A DNA stretch of 64,000 bases, from positions 33,985,485-34,049,484 of the forward strand of contig CM019217.1 of NCBI GenBank assembly GCA_009741485.1, in the 5' to 3' direction. Made by a program: the position numbers and the translations under genes. Shown here in pieces: positions 49,145 through 63,558 of this stretch. Each line of letters opens with the position of its first letter. Position 1 is the stretch's first letter. The notes under the pieces are model-generated. The model was not told where the DNA came from. It ran no database searches and worked only from the letters and a program-made list of their open reading frames with translations. The DNA is from Malurus cyaneus samueli. Lineage: Eukaryota; Chordata; Aves; Passeriformes; Maluridae.

Positions 49145-51508
49145 ATATCAGAGTTTAATGATCTAATAACATTTAAGATGGAGAAACAAGATCCCTTTTT
49201 GTATTTATTTTATTGTATTTAATACTTAGTTCCTCTCTCCTTACTGCAAGTGCAAATACATCTGAACCAACTGTTTGGTACCTCTTTTCTGGTTAATGTT
49301 TTTGGCCAAAATTTTGCTTGCATGTAAACATCCCAGACTGCTGGGCTGTAGAGGATGCCACAAAAACAGAACAAAGCCTGACAAACTAAGATATAACATT
49401 TTCCTTTATAGTGATCTCTCCCACTGTTTTTTTTCAGGAATCAGGAATAGTTAAATATGAGAAATCTGATTGCTCAGAAGAAAATTCAATATAAAATCGC
49501 ACATCAAAATGGATTTAAATAAAAAGAGTTTAACAACCTCAGCAGTGTTTTTAATTAGATACTAACCAGCCAGATGTGCTGATGGGGTGGAGAGGGAATT
49601 CAAAATACTACTTTCTGTGTGTTCTTTCATTATGTTTAAATTTTACTCACGAGAAAAGAGAGAAAAAAGTAAAATTACAGGCTACAAATTAGTACATTTC
49701 ACACATTTAAAGTTGTCTGTTGGCAGTTTGCTTTGTATTAATTGTTCAAATCCACTGAGTAGGGAACAACACAGTAATTAGATACTCAAAATAAAAATTT
49801 TAATAAGAGTAGAAAACATGATAACAATCAAAAATCAATTATCAACACTACAGTCTCGAAGAAGGAAAATACCTTTCTAATGACCATATTTCTACTCTGA
49901 GAAGAAAAAAAGAAGACTTTTCACAGGAATATCTAATTTCATTTAATTTTTTTCTCTTCACTTATTCCATTAGTTTTCCTTCAGTTACGGATTGTCAACT
50001 GAGTTTCTTTCATTTGCCCATCCAACTCCTCTCACTTTAAACAAAGCAAACCACTAGCTAAAACTGATTGGGGCACACAAATTATGTTAGAAAACATCTG
50101 CTACACCTATTCAAAATTCTTTAAAAAAGAAAAGTGTATCAAAGTAGTATGATTGCCTGCATCTTGAGTCAATCACCAAATCCCAAAGGATTAATGTAAC
50201 TTTTCACAATTCCACAATTTACCCTGGATCTCATTCTATCTCCTTCCTAATTCCAGAAATATATTCACAAATTAAAAAAAAAAAAAAAGTAAAAAGGCAA
50301 CTAAAAGAATTACTTCCACTGTCTGTGTATGGCACATATTTAAAACTGCTTTCCATTTATAAAACCTTATTTCTGTACGAACAATCACCATCAGTAAATT
50401 ATGCAGGGTTAGATATAAGAAAATAGAAAGACTCTTTCACTGAGGTGGAGTGGTTTCAGTAACAGCTGTGTAGCTAAAAAGCTAATAAGGTTGGGTGATT
50501 TCAGTGGTTCAGAAAACATAGGCCAGACTGTAAAACAGTGCACTTGCCATGACAATAGAGCTGTATGGATTTTGCTTGCAATTTGTGGTGTATAAATAAC
50601 AACGTATTTACTCCTGTTGATCTTTTTAATATTAGTGAAACATTATTTCTTCAGAAATACTGAATTAGTTTTCTTTTTAACATAAACATATTTCTTGTTT
50701 GTGATCTTAATCCTATTTTTCTATTTCATGCTGTTCCCTCATTTCTCCACCTAAAGGTTCTATGAAATCAATAAAGTACTTAAATAAGAAAACAAGTATT
50801 CAATAAAGTATTATACATAATAAGACTTACTCCAAGTCAAATCAGAGCTTTAGCAAAGAGGATAATAAAAATCAGGAGCTAACTGCACACACACATGTGA
50901 GGAAGTGCTTCTTTAACAACGCATGGACTAATTCCTTGTAAACTTTTCTAAACTCTTTTCTCGCTCATTACAGCAGAAATTCTGTCATCAAAAGATATAT
51001 TATCCACATTACTTTATAAATTAGGTAATATTACATTAATGAATAAAAGTAATCTGGTTTAGAATAGATTAATTACAACTTGATATTCTTCCAGGGACCA
51101 AATCAAACTCCTTTTGGGAAAAAGAAAATACTTTCCAAACTTCTTTTTGTTTTTGTCCCCAGAGTTTAATCCACGTTTTCTAGCTATATTTTAATTTCAA
51201 ATTAGTACAAATATCAGCCACTTCTGGCACTATAATTTCTCTCACAGAGAGTGTTGTGATCTTTAATCTTAGTCTTTTGCTAGAGTATTGAAACATTAAA
51301 CCACAACAAGAGAGATTCTGTAATTCCAATTCCTCTTCTATGGAGAAAGGAGAATATCAATACTGGAGCACATTTAAAGTGAAGCAGCTATTAAAATTCT
51401 TTACTGCTTTACCTCACTTCTACTTACTCCCTACAGCTTCTATGCTATGTAACCGTAGCTTCACTGTAACATAAAAGGAAATGAATTTTAGCTACCACAT
51501 GAAAAAAG

Positions 51509-51545
51509 GCCCTGATAAATTAGTCTGATTAGCCCTGATAAATTA
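51509..51545. repeat. Two 14-bp direct repeats, 23-bp period
   Basis: GCCCTGATAAATTA occurs at 51509-51522 and 51532-51545, consistent with a short tandem duplication whose spacer reads GTCTGATTA. Confidence 0.85.
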
Positions 51546-52860
51546 CAAATTCACGTGTGACTACAATACTTGAGGTCAAATGTGAACAACAAGATTGTAT
51601 ACCAAAAAGTAATCCTTTAATTTAACCTTAGGTGGATATTAATCTATCTTTACATAGGTATCAACTGTCAGAAAGAAACAAACAAAAACAAACGAACACA
51701 AAGTTTGTTGTATGAATATGATGCCCAGCTGAAAAACTCAAGCTTGCTACTTGCATGTCATCTGAGCAGCTGTACTTCATCAGCACACAGGAATCAGGAG
51801 CAAGAGTCAACACCTGAATCTGCCTTTCCCTGCTGCTCAAGGAATCGTGATTGACTAGAACAGGAGAGAAGATTAAAGAGAGCTGGCTCTTAATTCTTTA
51901 CAGAATGGAATCAAGGTAGTAACTCTGCATTGAAACAAGGTTGAATAATGCAGATCATTGAAGCTATTATTTTCTTTTTATGAACCTGTAGGTGTTTGAT
52001 GATGCTGGGGAATTTCCTAACAGAAATATTTATGTCAAAATAGTTAGGGGAAAGTGAATTGCTTTGATTGTTTTATAACTTTTATGTTACTTTTGTTAAG
52101 ATAATAATGCTGATTAGTTTATTTCAAGCATATGAAAGATGCTACAGCTCTAATACAAACCCACTAGAGAGCTGTGAAAAAAAATGAGGCAGAATATTTA
52201 CATATGTATGAAGGTAGCCATACCTCACAGACTGGTATGGTTCTGGGAGACATGAGTCCTCTTTGTTTACTGAAGCCCCACAGACTCCATTGGGATTAAA
52301 TACCCCTTATGAATGTTTATGTGATTTCCCTGTGTCCTTTTTTTTTCTCAAACTGTAGAAATGGCTTTGCAAGGCAGACCATGTGAACTTATGATGTTCA
52401 CAACTTCCATCTCCCCCAAAACTGAGCAAAGAACACTCTTCCCTTTGCTGAGGTGAGCTATTTCTTAATTGAAAATTTCATTTTCAATAGCAGTTTCAAA
52501 GAATTGCACTTAGTTTAAAAAACGTCCAATCTCCATGACATGGTGAGAGTTCTTTCCATGCTGTGTTAGAATTTCTCTATAATGCATTTCCTTTTATTAT
52601 GGGGGTAACTGAATACCCCAGCAAGCCAAAGCAGTATTCCACTGGATTTTGCTTCAAAAGACATGTAAGCACGTACATGACTTATTTAGTATTATTTACT
52701 TTACTAGATATAATCTATTATATTGCAGTCATACCATGGATTTAGGCCCGACTGGAGTCTGACTTATTGCTGAATATGGTTGTCTAACAATGACACTTTA
52801 CTATTTCTAGCTCAAAACTAGCAGCCTTTACAAGCATGATTTCCACCTTTTCCAGGTTAA

Positions 52861-52886
52861 AATAATAATAATTTTTTATTATTATT
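52861..52886. repeat. AAT/ATT inverted repeat
   Basis: AATAATAATAA (52861-52871) and TTATTATTATT (52876-52886) form a perfect 11-bp inverted repeat around a T4 spacer. Confidence 0.85.
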
Positions 52887-52960
52887 AAATGCTTTTAAAG
52901 GCATCCTTTGCAATGCTTCTTTATTATATACTCTTCCTGTTCAAATGGGACCTGTCACTT

Positions 52961-52977
52961 GGGGGGGGGGGGGGGGG
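52961..52977. repeat. G17 homopolymer
   Basis: Seventeen G on the plus strand in AT-rich DNA, followed by an A-rich segment. Confidence 0.85.
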
Positions 52978-54675
52978 AAGAAAAAATAAAGACAGCTTTT
53001 TGTAAGGGATTAGTACACAGAAAAAGTCAAATTTTCCAAAAGTATAAATCAAAAAGTGCACTTATAGTTAGATGACTTACAAGAGGGCTACAGAACTCTT
53101 CTTCAATAGTTTTACAATAAAGCCCATCAAATCTTAGTTAAACCCTCAGGCTAATTTGGTATGAATCTCTGTGGTTCAAATTAGAGATATGAATCTGAGT
53201 CATGGAAAAGAGCAGCCACTGTCCTTGCCCCAGTCATGTTATTTAGCTTCTCAATTTTGGGTAGCTCAAGAGTTTCTGCACAGCTCTCCCTCCTTCAAAG
53301 TTAATGTATGACTTGTGACACAGCACGATTCATAGCTTGGTCAATTCCTGATGCAGTGATCTTCTGCAAATCAGCTTTATATTTTTATGAGACACATCAG
53401 TAGAATTTTTTATGGGAGGCATGCATATTTATGGTTTTCTTAGATTTTTCCAACTGTTTTTTTGGTTATTTTTCTTGAAATGATTGTCCATCATCTGATG
53501 GTAATTTTCTACATTTCATTAACTGGAAAAAAATATCAGAGTGCAAAATCTTCCTTCTTCCATGGAAAGACCTTCAGCCTTGGTTTCATGCTCTTGGGGT
53601 ATTTCACATCCACAAAAAAATTTAAGCCCCTTAGCAACTTGCACACAAGATTTTGTACAATCAGCAAGGAAACTGGGAGCTTTTTGAAGAGTCAAGACAA
53701 AAAAAGAGCTGACCTAAACCCATCAGTAAGGTCTAAATATTTTGGGGTATATGTGTCTGTTAGCAATGAATATAACATGTTGGTATTTTTCTCTAAATCT
53801 TTTACATATCTAAGATATAAACATTGATACTTTTCTTTATCTGTTTCTTTATCTGAGCAGAGTAATTGCAGATTAGTTTCTAATGAGAAACATCTGTATA
53901 CCTTTATCTGCTGAAGAGTCAGGAGGTGATAAAGAAGACATATATAATCATATTTTTGTGGAGATAGGTCCAAACTTCATTTAAGTAAAAAACATTAAAA
54001 ATAGTCCTTGCCACTAAAAATTCCATAGCCTTGCTTTTTTTACTACTTCTAATTAGTTATACCAAGGAATTAAGGCCAGTCTACAAAAATATTATATTCA
54101 TATTTAGGCGTCAATAAAACCCTCCATCATTGCTTTTTAATTAAAGGACTCTTTTGCTTGATTGGACTACAATCTTCAGCACGGATGGCAAGGACCAGAA
54201 GTCTCTTCAGTGTCACTCTTTATTTAGGATCACTAAGTGCATACTTTTTCAGTCTCTAATAAACTTCTTGTATAATGTTGAACATGTATGTCAACATGTT
54301 CCTGAGATCCTTTGATAAATCACATAATAAAAATTATCCCTCCTTCATTTGAGAAAGAACCTTGGTAATACTCCTATTTTTTTGTCTTTCTTTCTTGAAG
54401 TAGTGGCCTTGTATTATTATATATCTGTTAGCACTATAGAAATAACATTAGATTCCGAAAGGGAATCGCTTCCCTTTGTACTTCGCTTTTCTTAATTTCT
54501 CTGTGGTTTCATGTTTTGCAATGGAGTTGAATATCAATTCTGATTTGGAAAAGTATTTTAGTAAGTAAATTGGTATGTGTCTAGGTCTGGCTATCTCTTT
54601 ATTTTCCTTATTTGCATGGAGCATAAAATCACCAGCTACTTCATTCAGTTTACAAATGATCCTCTTGTAGAATTA

Positions 54676-54838
54676 AAAAATAAAGCCTCCACCTACCACC
54701 ACCAAAAATAAACCCAAAAAACAAACCACTCCAACCCCCACCCAAAACCAGCCAACCCAAAAACCCCCAAACCAAAGGCCCAAAAAAAAACCCCAAACAA
54801 AAAAAAAACAACCCAAAACAACTAAACCAAAACCTGAT
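54676..54838. repeat. A/C-only low-complexity tract
   Basis: About 140 bp (core 54696-54834) composed almost wholly of A and C on the plus strand, with only about six G or T. It is irregular (CCACC, AACCC, CAAAA units), not a simple microsatellite. The minus strand is therefore nearly pure T/G, which explains a 63-codon frame there rich in Phe, Gly, Leu and Trp; that frame is not a gene. Confidence 0.85.
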
Positions 54839-57800
54839 CAAAGAACAAACAAACAGAAGAATCCTAATCTCACATAAATATTTGCCAATTCCTTTTGAGA
54901 AACATGAGTTTTATCTAAATTTAGGTTAAATAAAAAGCAAATTTTCCTTGAGATCAGTAGAAAAACTTTTGATTATGTTATTATAAAATCTCTGAACTGC
55001 AGCTTCAACTACTGCTGGGGACCTAAAAATCAATTTCTCTGTGGCTGTTTAAATAATTTTTTAATCTATTTCTTGTTTGTTGAAGCAGACATACCGGCAG
55101 TAACATACACCATATAGTAATTTACCTCCTGTTTTTGCACTCCTAGGAAAGGAGCTCTCAGTTGGAGAGAATTGACATTCATCTCCTCCCCTTTTCTCAA
55201 CATTAGCTCAGGTATCCTAGCTCTTTCCAAAACTATTCAGTTTTCCCTGTTACACATTACTGTGTTCTCTAAAATCGTGTATCGATGCTATTTTATGCCC
55301 AGGAAGCACGTTATGTGCTGAAAGCAGCCCAGTGTGACAGTGCGGCAAGAGTGCCTACAGAGGGGTGTTGAATGTGCATAAACACACACTTTATTTTTCT
55401 CACAGCACCTGCCCAAATCCTGTTGCTGACTTGTCAAGTAGTGAAAAACATTTGACAACATTACTCTCCAGTACATTTCTCTTAATTCTCAATCAGTCAA
55501 AAAAGTTGTCAATTGCTTCACAAATGTTTCTAAGCCCCTATCACAGAATTATTTTTCATGTTTCTTTGAAGCAATCAGAAAGTGTATCTGCTCTTTATTT
55601 TCTTCTAACCAATCTATAATTCAGAGGGTGATAAAATCGTTCAGCCTCCATCATAGATCAAAAGCAGCTTTCCTGGGGGCACTCACACTCCTTCAGCTTT
55701 CTTTAGAACCTCACTATAAATGTGTCCTGTTCTATCTGAACAGCACACATGATTCCTCATAAATTCATGAAATGGACAAAGTTTTAATGTAAAAATTTTT
55801 TACATAAAAATGTAAAAAATACTTTTGACAATTTTCCTGGCCCTCCTGATATAATAGAATTGCATTTTATAAGGATAGTGTAGTAACTTCATCTAGAAAA
55901 ATTCTTCCTTGTTTCCTTCTTGTTGTGGTAGTTGTTTGAAAATGTGATGGCTTGCCTATTTTATTTATATGGGTAGTTATATACTACAGCTTTCTGTATA
56001 TAACGCTTGTTACAGCGGGAGTCTCTCAATTACTTTGGAAACATAACTTGAAAGAAAAAAACTGCAACAATGTGTGATTGTTGAGGGTGAAGGGGAGAAA
56101 AACAATGGAGGGCATGGAAAATATTCAGATAGATAAAAGAGGAAGAGAGTAATATATTCTCTATATAGGCAGAAAACAGAAGAAACTAGGGATTTGTCAT
56201 TGGAAGAATCCAATGGTAGGTTGTAATTAAGGACCGAAACAGGTTGGAATGTGAAGATATACGATGTATGTGTCTGGAGATGTTTGAAGTTACACAAGCA
56301 CCTCTCAGGAATTACATAGGATTAGCTGACCCTTTTTATGGCTAGTGATTGAGCCTGGTGAGTTTCCAAGGTGCATTGATTCCATACCTGCTGCCCTACT
56401 CCAATTACCAGTTAAATTGGTTAAACACCTTAAGTTATTCAGCTTAGCCAGATACTATGAAAAATAAAGGCAGGAATATTCTCCATATTCCCTAAAAGTT
56501 TCAGCTCTTTTGCTCTTTTATTTTTGCATTCAGAGATTTTCCATTTAGATTGTTTTATTCCTATACCATAGGTTTTTCACATTATATGTGATCTAAAGTA
56601 GCTAATCATTCAGGGAAGAAAGATGATCAGAAAGATAATTTTGAATTCAGTGAAAGCTTCTACTCAATGAATGCCAGCTATCAGACCAAAATTATTCAAC
56701 AGAGCATTTTATTAATTGGTATTCTTTGAGTTAGACAGCTGTAATCTCTGCTGATCCACCTTGGAGGTGGGCTTTGCCTGCACTTACAAAGCTTTAGATT
56801 GACCTGACCACATGACTGAGGGTTTATCTGAAAGCATTTCTGAAGCAGTACCTATACTAAGATTGCTTTTCATTCAGTCAGAAAAATTTGCCAAGTTAAA
56901 TAACTGTTGTTCCAATATGCCAAACACAATAAATCGCTTTTCTTATTAGCAACATGTTAGACAATAGGTATCATTTTCACTGTGAAATAAGAATGCAAAA
57001 CAAGACCTTACCAATCTGCTGCCTAGCTAAGATAAAGTCACACTCATTCAATTAAAAAAAAAATAAAAATCAGAGCACATAGTTAGTCATAGCCCAGGAG
57101 AATGACTAGGAGCATGAAGAAACATTTGTGTTAGAAGTTATCAACATAGAACATGACTGTCCACCAGAGAGATGATGGGAGCGGGAATTAATGACAGTTT
57201 TTTTCTTTCCCATTCTCCATCTGAAATACAATTTTCTCAGACTATGAAGCTGTAAAACACTTAAATATTCAAGCCCATAGCAAAAAGCTAGCAGTCCCTA
57301 TTTCTCAGTCATTTCTCTGAAAGATAATACAAATGTAATATAGTGCAAGGGATTTGAATGTAATCACACTAGAAGAATTAACTTTAAACTGTAGCATTTT
57401 ATAATGCTGACGAGAAAGCATTTTTCATTACTTATTAATTAAGAATGCTTCTTGTTAAAATAAGAGTGGAAAATCACCCCCAAATTCCCCACCTTCAATG
57501 TGCCTTGGGCATTTTTTGAGCTTTCAAAATGCATGTAAAAGTCTTACAATGCTATGTACACCACTAATGAAGCACATTTGTTATAAAATTATTTTGAACG
57601 GTGAACTCAGTGGCTAAATATATGTTACAATTCTGCCAAGAATGCTGGCAACATTAATCATCATTCCTTCTACTTCCCCTATGGAAGGAGAAAAAAAATA
57701 TGCTGGGGGCTCACAACAACCATTTGGGCAACTTCCCACACTTTTCTTTTTTTTTCAGTAAAAATTTCTTTTTATTATGAAGATGGAAGTTGCCTAGAAC

Positions 57801-60267
57801 TTTTGTAGAGTTTTAAGTATCATAAAATTATTTTCAAACATGAGTCTGTATTTGCAAAGAATACAACTTTTTTTTTATTTCAATAGTCAGTCTTTTCCTA
57901 GACATTTTAATTCAGGTGTTCAGGTGGATATTTTTCTTTTCTCCATTGTGAACAATAATTCCATTAATTCCAAAGATTGTTATTTTTTAACTTGTAATTA
58001 GAATAGGTGAGCACCTTACACCTTAAGTGAGCATTTTGGCATGTTGTGATATTCCTTGGAGTATATGAGCTAGAAAGCAATTTATCAGGGACCTAGGAGC
58101 TGGTAGGAATACTTGCTTCCTAGACAGTGTTTTCCCTTTCAAAAGTAAAAAGTAAAATTCTGCTTTGGGAGTTTTTCCTCAATTTTTTCTGTTGACATTC
58201 TTCTTACCAGAGAAAGTAACTAAGCAAGTTGTAATAAAATGTCCCACACTAATGTGTTTAGAGTAGGTTTTAGAACTGTAAATTACTGATTTAACTTAGG
58301 AATTTCCCACATCCATTTTGTCTCCACCAGCTCATTTTCTTCCTTGCTCTATTCACTTCTACCCTCATTAATGTTGATGTCCCTGTTTGGAGAGTCATGT
58401 TGTAAACTAGATCACTGAAAAAGTCCTGACTAACAACAACAAAGGTAACTATTAAAAAAGGAACTTTAATTGAGTGATAAAACTCCCTGCCATATGTATC
58501 TTTTGAGTTATTCAACACTAACTTTGGAGAAAATAATACTTTAACCAGACAAATACATGTTTCTAAAATGAACAGGTATATCTTAAAAATGTGCATCCCA
58601 GGGAGATGGAATGGCAATGGCACTACTTCTCCAAATGTGTGATCAACCTTATAAGGAACAATCTAGTATTTACATCACAAAGTATTCAGATTCATACAGC
58701 ACAGAGATTTCTCTTTAAACCATGGATTATTTTTTAAAGCACAAACCAGGTAGAAGCATGATTCAATATTTGCTGTTGGATGTCTTTTAAAGGTAGAAAA
58801 AATGCTGTCAGGAAAAACAATAGGAGCCAAATTTGATGAGTTATAGTCCTCTTCAGTCTTGTTCTCTGGCTAGCTTTACAGGGATAAAGATCCTGAGAAT
58901 AGAGTATTGCAACAGACAAGAGAGAGCACAGATTTATGACTTTTTCTTATTTAAGCATTCCAGAGTTCTCAATATTGTTGCAGACTTATTTTAGGTATTC
59001 TGTGGCACAGTGATGTTTCTTCATGACGGCTTGCCTCACTGAGAAGGTTGACTGCTTTCTTTGCGACTACATGGCTCAGGAGGTCATGGGTGTTTTGTGC
59101 TTGGCTAAATCTTAAATTGCTAATGTCAGTGAGGATGAAGGGAATAACTGCAGCTGGTATGCCTTCCTTGTATATGTTTTCAGACAGGATCCCTCTATAC
59201 ATTCCATAAATGCTTTCAAAATCGGTTTCCATTAAACAAACCAGCATGTGCTTGGGGATTTCAATAGCTGGCTAAAAGTAATTTTCTTCCAATCAAGTCA
59301 GTTTTCAATGGTTTGTGTTTCCTCTATTATAAACATGCTGTTATGCTTTGGAACACAAAGCCCTAGTTTCCCTCTCCCTACTGCTCCCCCCACTTCTTGA
59401 GTATACACCCTTGCTCTGGAATGCAAGACTTTTTATTCATGTCTTCTTTCATTCCAAGGTTTTCAGAGTCATGCCATATTGGTGGCAATAGTGAAATCAG
59501 GCAATGTATCATAACATTCACTTAATGACCCTAGCTCAAAGGAGACAAAGATACAGAGTGCAGAACTGTTTTTTGGAACCAGGGAGTGTTCAAAAATAAA
59601 GCCTTTCTTCCCTCTTGCTACATTAAGCTCATATTGTCAAATTAAAAAAAAAAGAAATAATGAGTAGAATTATTAATAACATAAAGAGGAGAGTAAAAGC
59701 ATTTCTTAATTTGTGCTAGGTAAAAAGTTACATTTTGGTGCAAATAATACTGTGTTTTTTTCAATTTGAATTATTTTTTCCTCAACAGAAAATTCAAATG
59801 TTGTAGAATTACTATTTCTAAAAGTACCCAAGTAAAAAAGAAATTAAAATATAAGAGAATTTAGGAACTAGGATGCCTATGAGTTATTGCAGCCACAGCA
59901 TTTGAAAAAAAATCCAGGAAGATTAATTTTTTTTTTCTTGTGACCTGGTTTTTATTCTTCACAGACTTCTGATTTGGATGAGAACCATGACACCCCCTGA
60001 ACACATGTCTAATTTGGACTGTAGAGCATACCATAATATGTCCCAGCAGGAAGATGTAAACAGTGCCATGGAGAGTGGCTGATTAGAGAATATGAAGTAA
60101 CAGTTTATTTATGTTCCAGATCATGATACTTAAATATTTCTTTTTTTTTTTTTTCACATTTAGTAGCACTAGTGATGCCTCTTACTAATATTAGTGTGGT
60201 GCACTGCCAACAGCTGGAGGCCAGTACGCTACTTGAGAGTTCAAGGACAAACTACATAGTGTGGTAC

Positions 60268-60289
60268 TTTAGGGACCATTTAGGGACCA
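60268..60289. repeat. Two perfect tandem copies of an 11-bp unit
   Basis: TTTAGGGACCA at 60268-60278 is followed immediately by an identical copy at 60279-60289. Confidence 0.9.
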
Positions 60290-63200
60290 AGCTTTATTAC
60301 CCATTAAATGGCAGTTAAGCAGCATTAGAAAAGTGAAGATTTTTCATCTATGTGTGTACTGCTTGAGGTTAAATTTCAGTTTTAAAAGGAACTTCTTTTT
60401 ATTTCAGAAAGAATGCACTGGAAAATCCTGACTGGAAATCTAGAGCTTATTCTGATTGGATATGCAGTATGGGAAATATATTCATACCTATTTTAGATAC
60501 ACTATAGTACCTTTTTTGCAAGACAGCCTTTTAAAATTTTCACTTAGGTCTTTGAGGCTGATGATTTTGAATTAACAGATTCATTTTATTTTGGAATAAA
60601 AGGTCACATAAGCAAGGATTAATGACAAAACCTCAGTTACACAACAGATATTGACAACTACAACTAGAATTCATACTTCCTCTGGCCTATTTTAAGAAAA
60701 AATAAATCTCCTCTTCTCTTCCATATACTTTATAGAATGACTCCCTGAATTGTTGAAATTGGTGTAGCCATGAAATAATTGCACTTAACTGCTCTTTCTA
60801 CCATGCAGTTTCAGCTGGTGAAGGATTCTTTTCATCCTGTTCTAAAGCACTCTGCTGCTATTAGGTTTAAGAGCCACTAAACCTTCTAGGGATAAAGGTA
60901 GCTATTCAAGTGCAAGGTCATAAGAAAAACTGAAAATTTCCAGTTAGTTGTTATGCCTCCTGTTCAGAAAGGTATCTTTAAAAATGTGTTTTAAAAGCCA
61001 TGACAGAGGCAGCAGCCAAAGGCCAAAATGGAGTGTGTTACTACTGATTTAGTGGCACAATGGAATCTCACTTATAGACAGAAAAGCAATATGGTAAGGG
61101 TACAATGAACATGATTTTACTTTTATAGTTTAATAAATTCAGAATTGATGATTACTCAAATTCATCAGTTCCTCTGAGAACTCTGTAACAGGTCACAATT
61201 CCCTTCTTACCAATTCATTTTGGTACACAAGTGGCCATTACCTCCATTCTTAATCACAGTTAAGGAAAATGTCTGATTTCTTTGAGCAGTTGCTAGCAGA
61301 TAAGATGTCATCTAGCTCTCAAGAGGCACTGGGGCTAGAAGAAATATTTATGAAGATTCCTTAGTAATAAGGCTGTCCTAATTCTCAGCCTACCTGTTGC
61401 TAATTTTAAGGGTTACCTTCATCTTCCTCTTAGTAGCCATTTTCCTCTTCTCAAACCATACAAGTGAACACTTAGGGAGCTATTGTACTGTCTCCTTTCT
61501 GCAAACTAGAAGTCTCTATCTAACTCTACTCTAACAAACTCAGCAATACAAGTGGCTAACATAAATATTCTCCTTGCTAGTAGATACAAAATGTTTAGAG
61601 AAAAAAATTCCAAAGCACAGTAGCTTTTTTTTTTTTTTAGATTGTATGAATTGCTATTGCAGCATTCTGAATAAATGGAATATTATTTGACTTTGGAAAT
61701 TCAGTATCAGATCTTATTTTTACAAATTCTTGATTATTTTCTGAATCATTGAGCTCTTTGTCAGAATACATGCTGTTTCTACAAACAGGTTTATACAAAA
61801 AAGCTTCTACAAAAGGTTTACAAAAGTAAGTAATCTAGCACTTGAGTAAAAATACAGAATCCAAACCTTCACTTATTTTACATAAAGATCTGAACTGCGC
61901 ACAAAGAGTCAAATTTTACTTTAGCCTTTGCCAGTAAATAACACATTATTGGAAGTTACATGAGCATTTCACAACTGGTCAGTTGAAAGATGTATTATAC
62001 TGTTAATATAAGAAGCCTAGAAATAGCAACAGTATCTTTTCATTTATAGCAAAATAGCAAATATGAGTGTATTATTTGAAATAAATAGACACATAAAAGA
62101 ATCTATTGCTCAAGCTTCGTGATTATCTTTGTGTAACATGCACCTTAGATCTTCAATATTGATTTAAACTAAATCGACTCCTTTGATTTGTATCATTCAG
62201 ATGTGTTTGATCTAATAATCCTTCACTTGTAGGGAATGAGAAGAATCCTGATGGACAAGGACCATTTGTTTTGGCTTTAGCTCTGATAACCAAAATTGGT
62301 TCCAGCTATCAAAACGTTCCTTCTGATATGTTGTATGAAATCTGGACTGCTCTTGGCATGGCTGTAAAATGGAGGTTATTATGATTTGCTTGACAACACA
62401 GAAAGCAAACATAGTGTCTGTCTTGAAGATCTTCTTATAGATATCTCCAAGTTACTGAAAAATAAAGTAGTTCTCCTCCTCCTAACAAACTCCAGCACCC
62501 ATAAACAAGAAAAGGGTTACATATGGTCGAAACTTGAACAGACCCTTAGCAGTAAGGAATAGGTTACCAAAGAAAACAAGATAATGCTGCAAGTTAATCA
62601 AGAAGTGAGTGCTAAATGAGAATATAACTAAAGCCTTAGTGGAGATGAAGAATGTACAGATGGGATAGGTTAGTTGAGTGACAGTCACAGTCAGTATAAT
62701 AGACAATATGGTTTTAGCACCTATTCCAACTTTGTTATTAGGAAGCTCCTGAGCAGCTGTCCCTGCTACAGGACCTACAGCTTGCTTATTCTGTGAAAAT
62801 CTATGCTGTATTCCTGTTTATCACTAGCTCACGTGTGGTATGTCCATGTGAAACTCTGGCTGAGCTGACCTCCAGGGTGTTGGCTATAGAGTGCTACCAG
62901 CAGTCATATTATCAACTGTTATCCACCATGCTGGTATTTGACTCCAGCGTTGTCCTGTTTCAGAGGACTTGTCTGCCTCAACTTGTCAGTATTTGCACTG
63001 ACATTCTGCCTGGAGATGTACTAATGAGCTATTACAGACACCCTAAATTAGATACTGATGAAGAACACATGTTGAGTTCACAGAAAATTTATCTTTTTTG
63101 GATTCTCTTGAAAGACACAATCAGTTTTTCTGCTGTAAAACTACCAGTGTTATGGCCTGTACAAAGTTACACTAATTTTCTTTCTTCACTAAGATGCTTT

Positions 63201-63558
63201 TATATTACCATGGCATTATGTGCAGTGCATGTTTTGAATTGAAATATTCCACAAATAAAGCAGAAGAAAACTGAACAAATGCAATTATGACAAAGTTAAG
63301 TTTCCTCTCATTTCCCCTTAGCTATCATGAATATAACTGTATCTTCAAGGGTCCAGTCAGCTGCGTCCAGCTGTTTTTTTCAGGACACATCATTAGCAAA
63401 TCCATTATATCAATGAAAAAAATGCATCCTGTTTTAAAGAGTTTTATACATGAAAATATGTTAAAAAATGAATAAATGCTAAAGAATGGTTTTTTTTATG
63501 TGTAAAGAAACATAAACCTAAAAGACTGTTATGCTACTTCAGTAAATGTACTTAATAT

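Larger units (their letters stand above)
36159..54675. other. Distal upstream intergenic DNA, no gene recognised
   Basis: About 18.5 kb of AT-rich desert. It contains the ancient CR1-like piece at 41.4-41.7 kb, a stem-loop at 42302-42346, homopolymers, and a patch at 47840-48010 with a MAF/AP-1-type TGAGTCAGCA at 47999. The longest frames (138 codons at 44081-44497 minus, 121 codons at 53462-53827 plus) have no recognised domain and are not called. Confidence 0.55.

Noticed and set aside
54650..54841. 63-codon minus-strand frame rich in Phe, Gly, Leu and Trp
   Set aside because: It is the translation of the T/G-only complement of the A/C low-complexity tract.
62793..63242. 149-codon plus-strand frame
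   Set aside because: It starts at GTG and has no in-frame ATG for its first 44 codons; no domain or homologous family is recognised and there is no promoter or CpG context.
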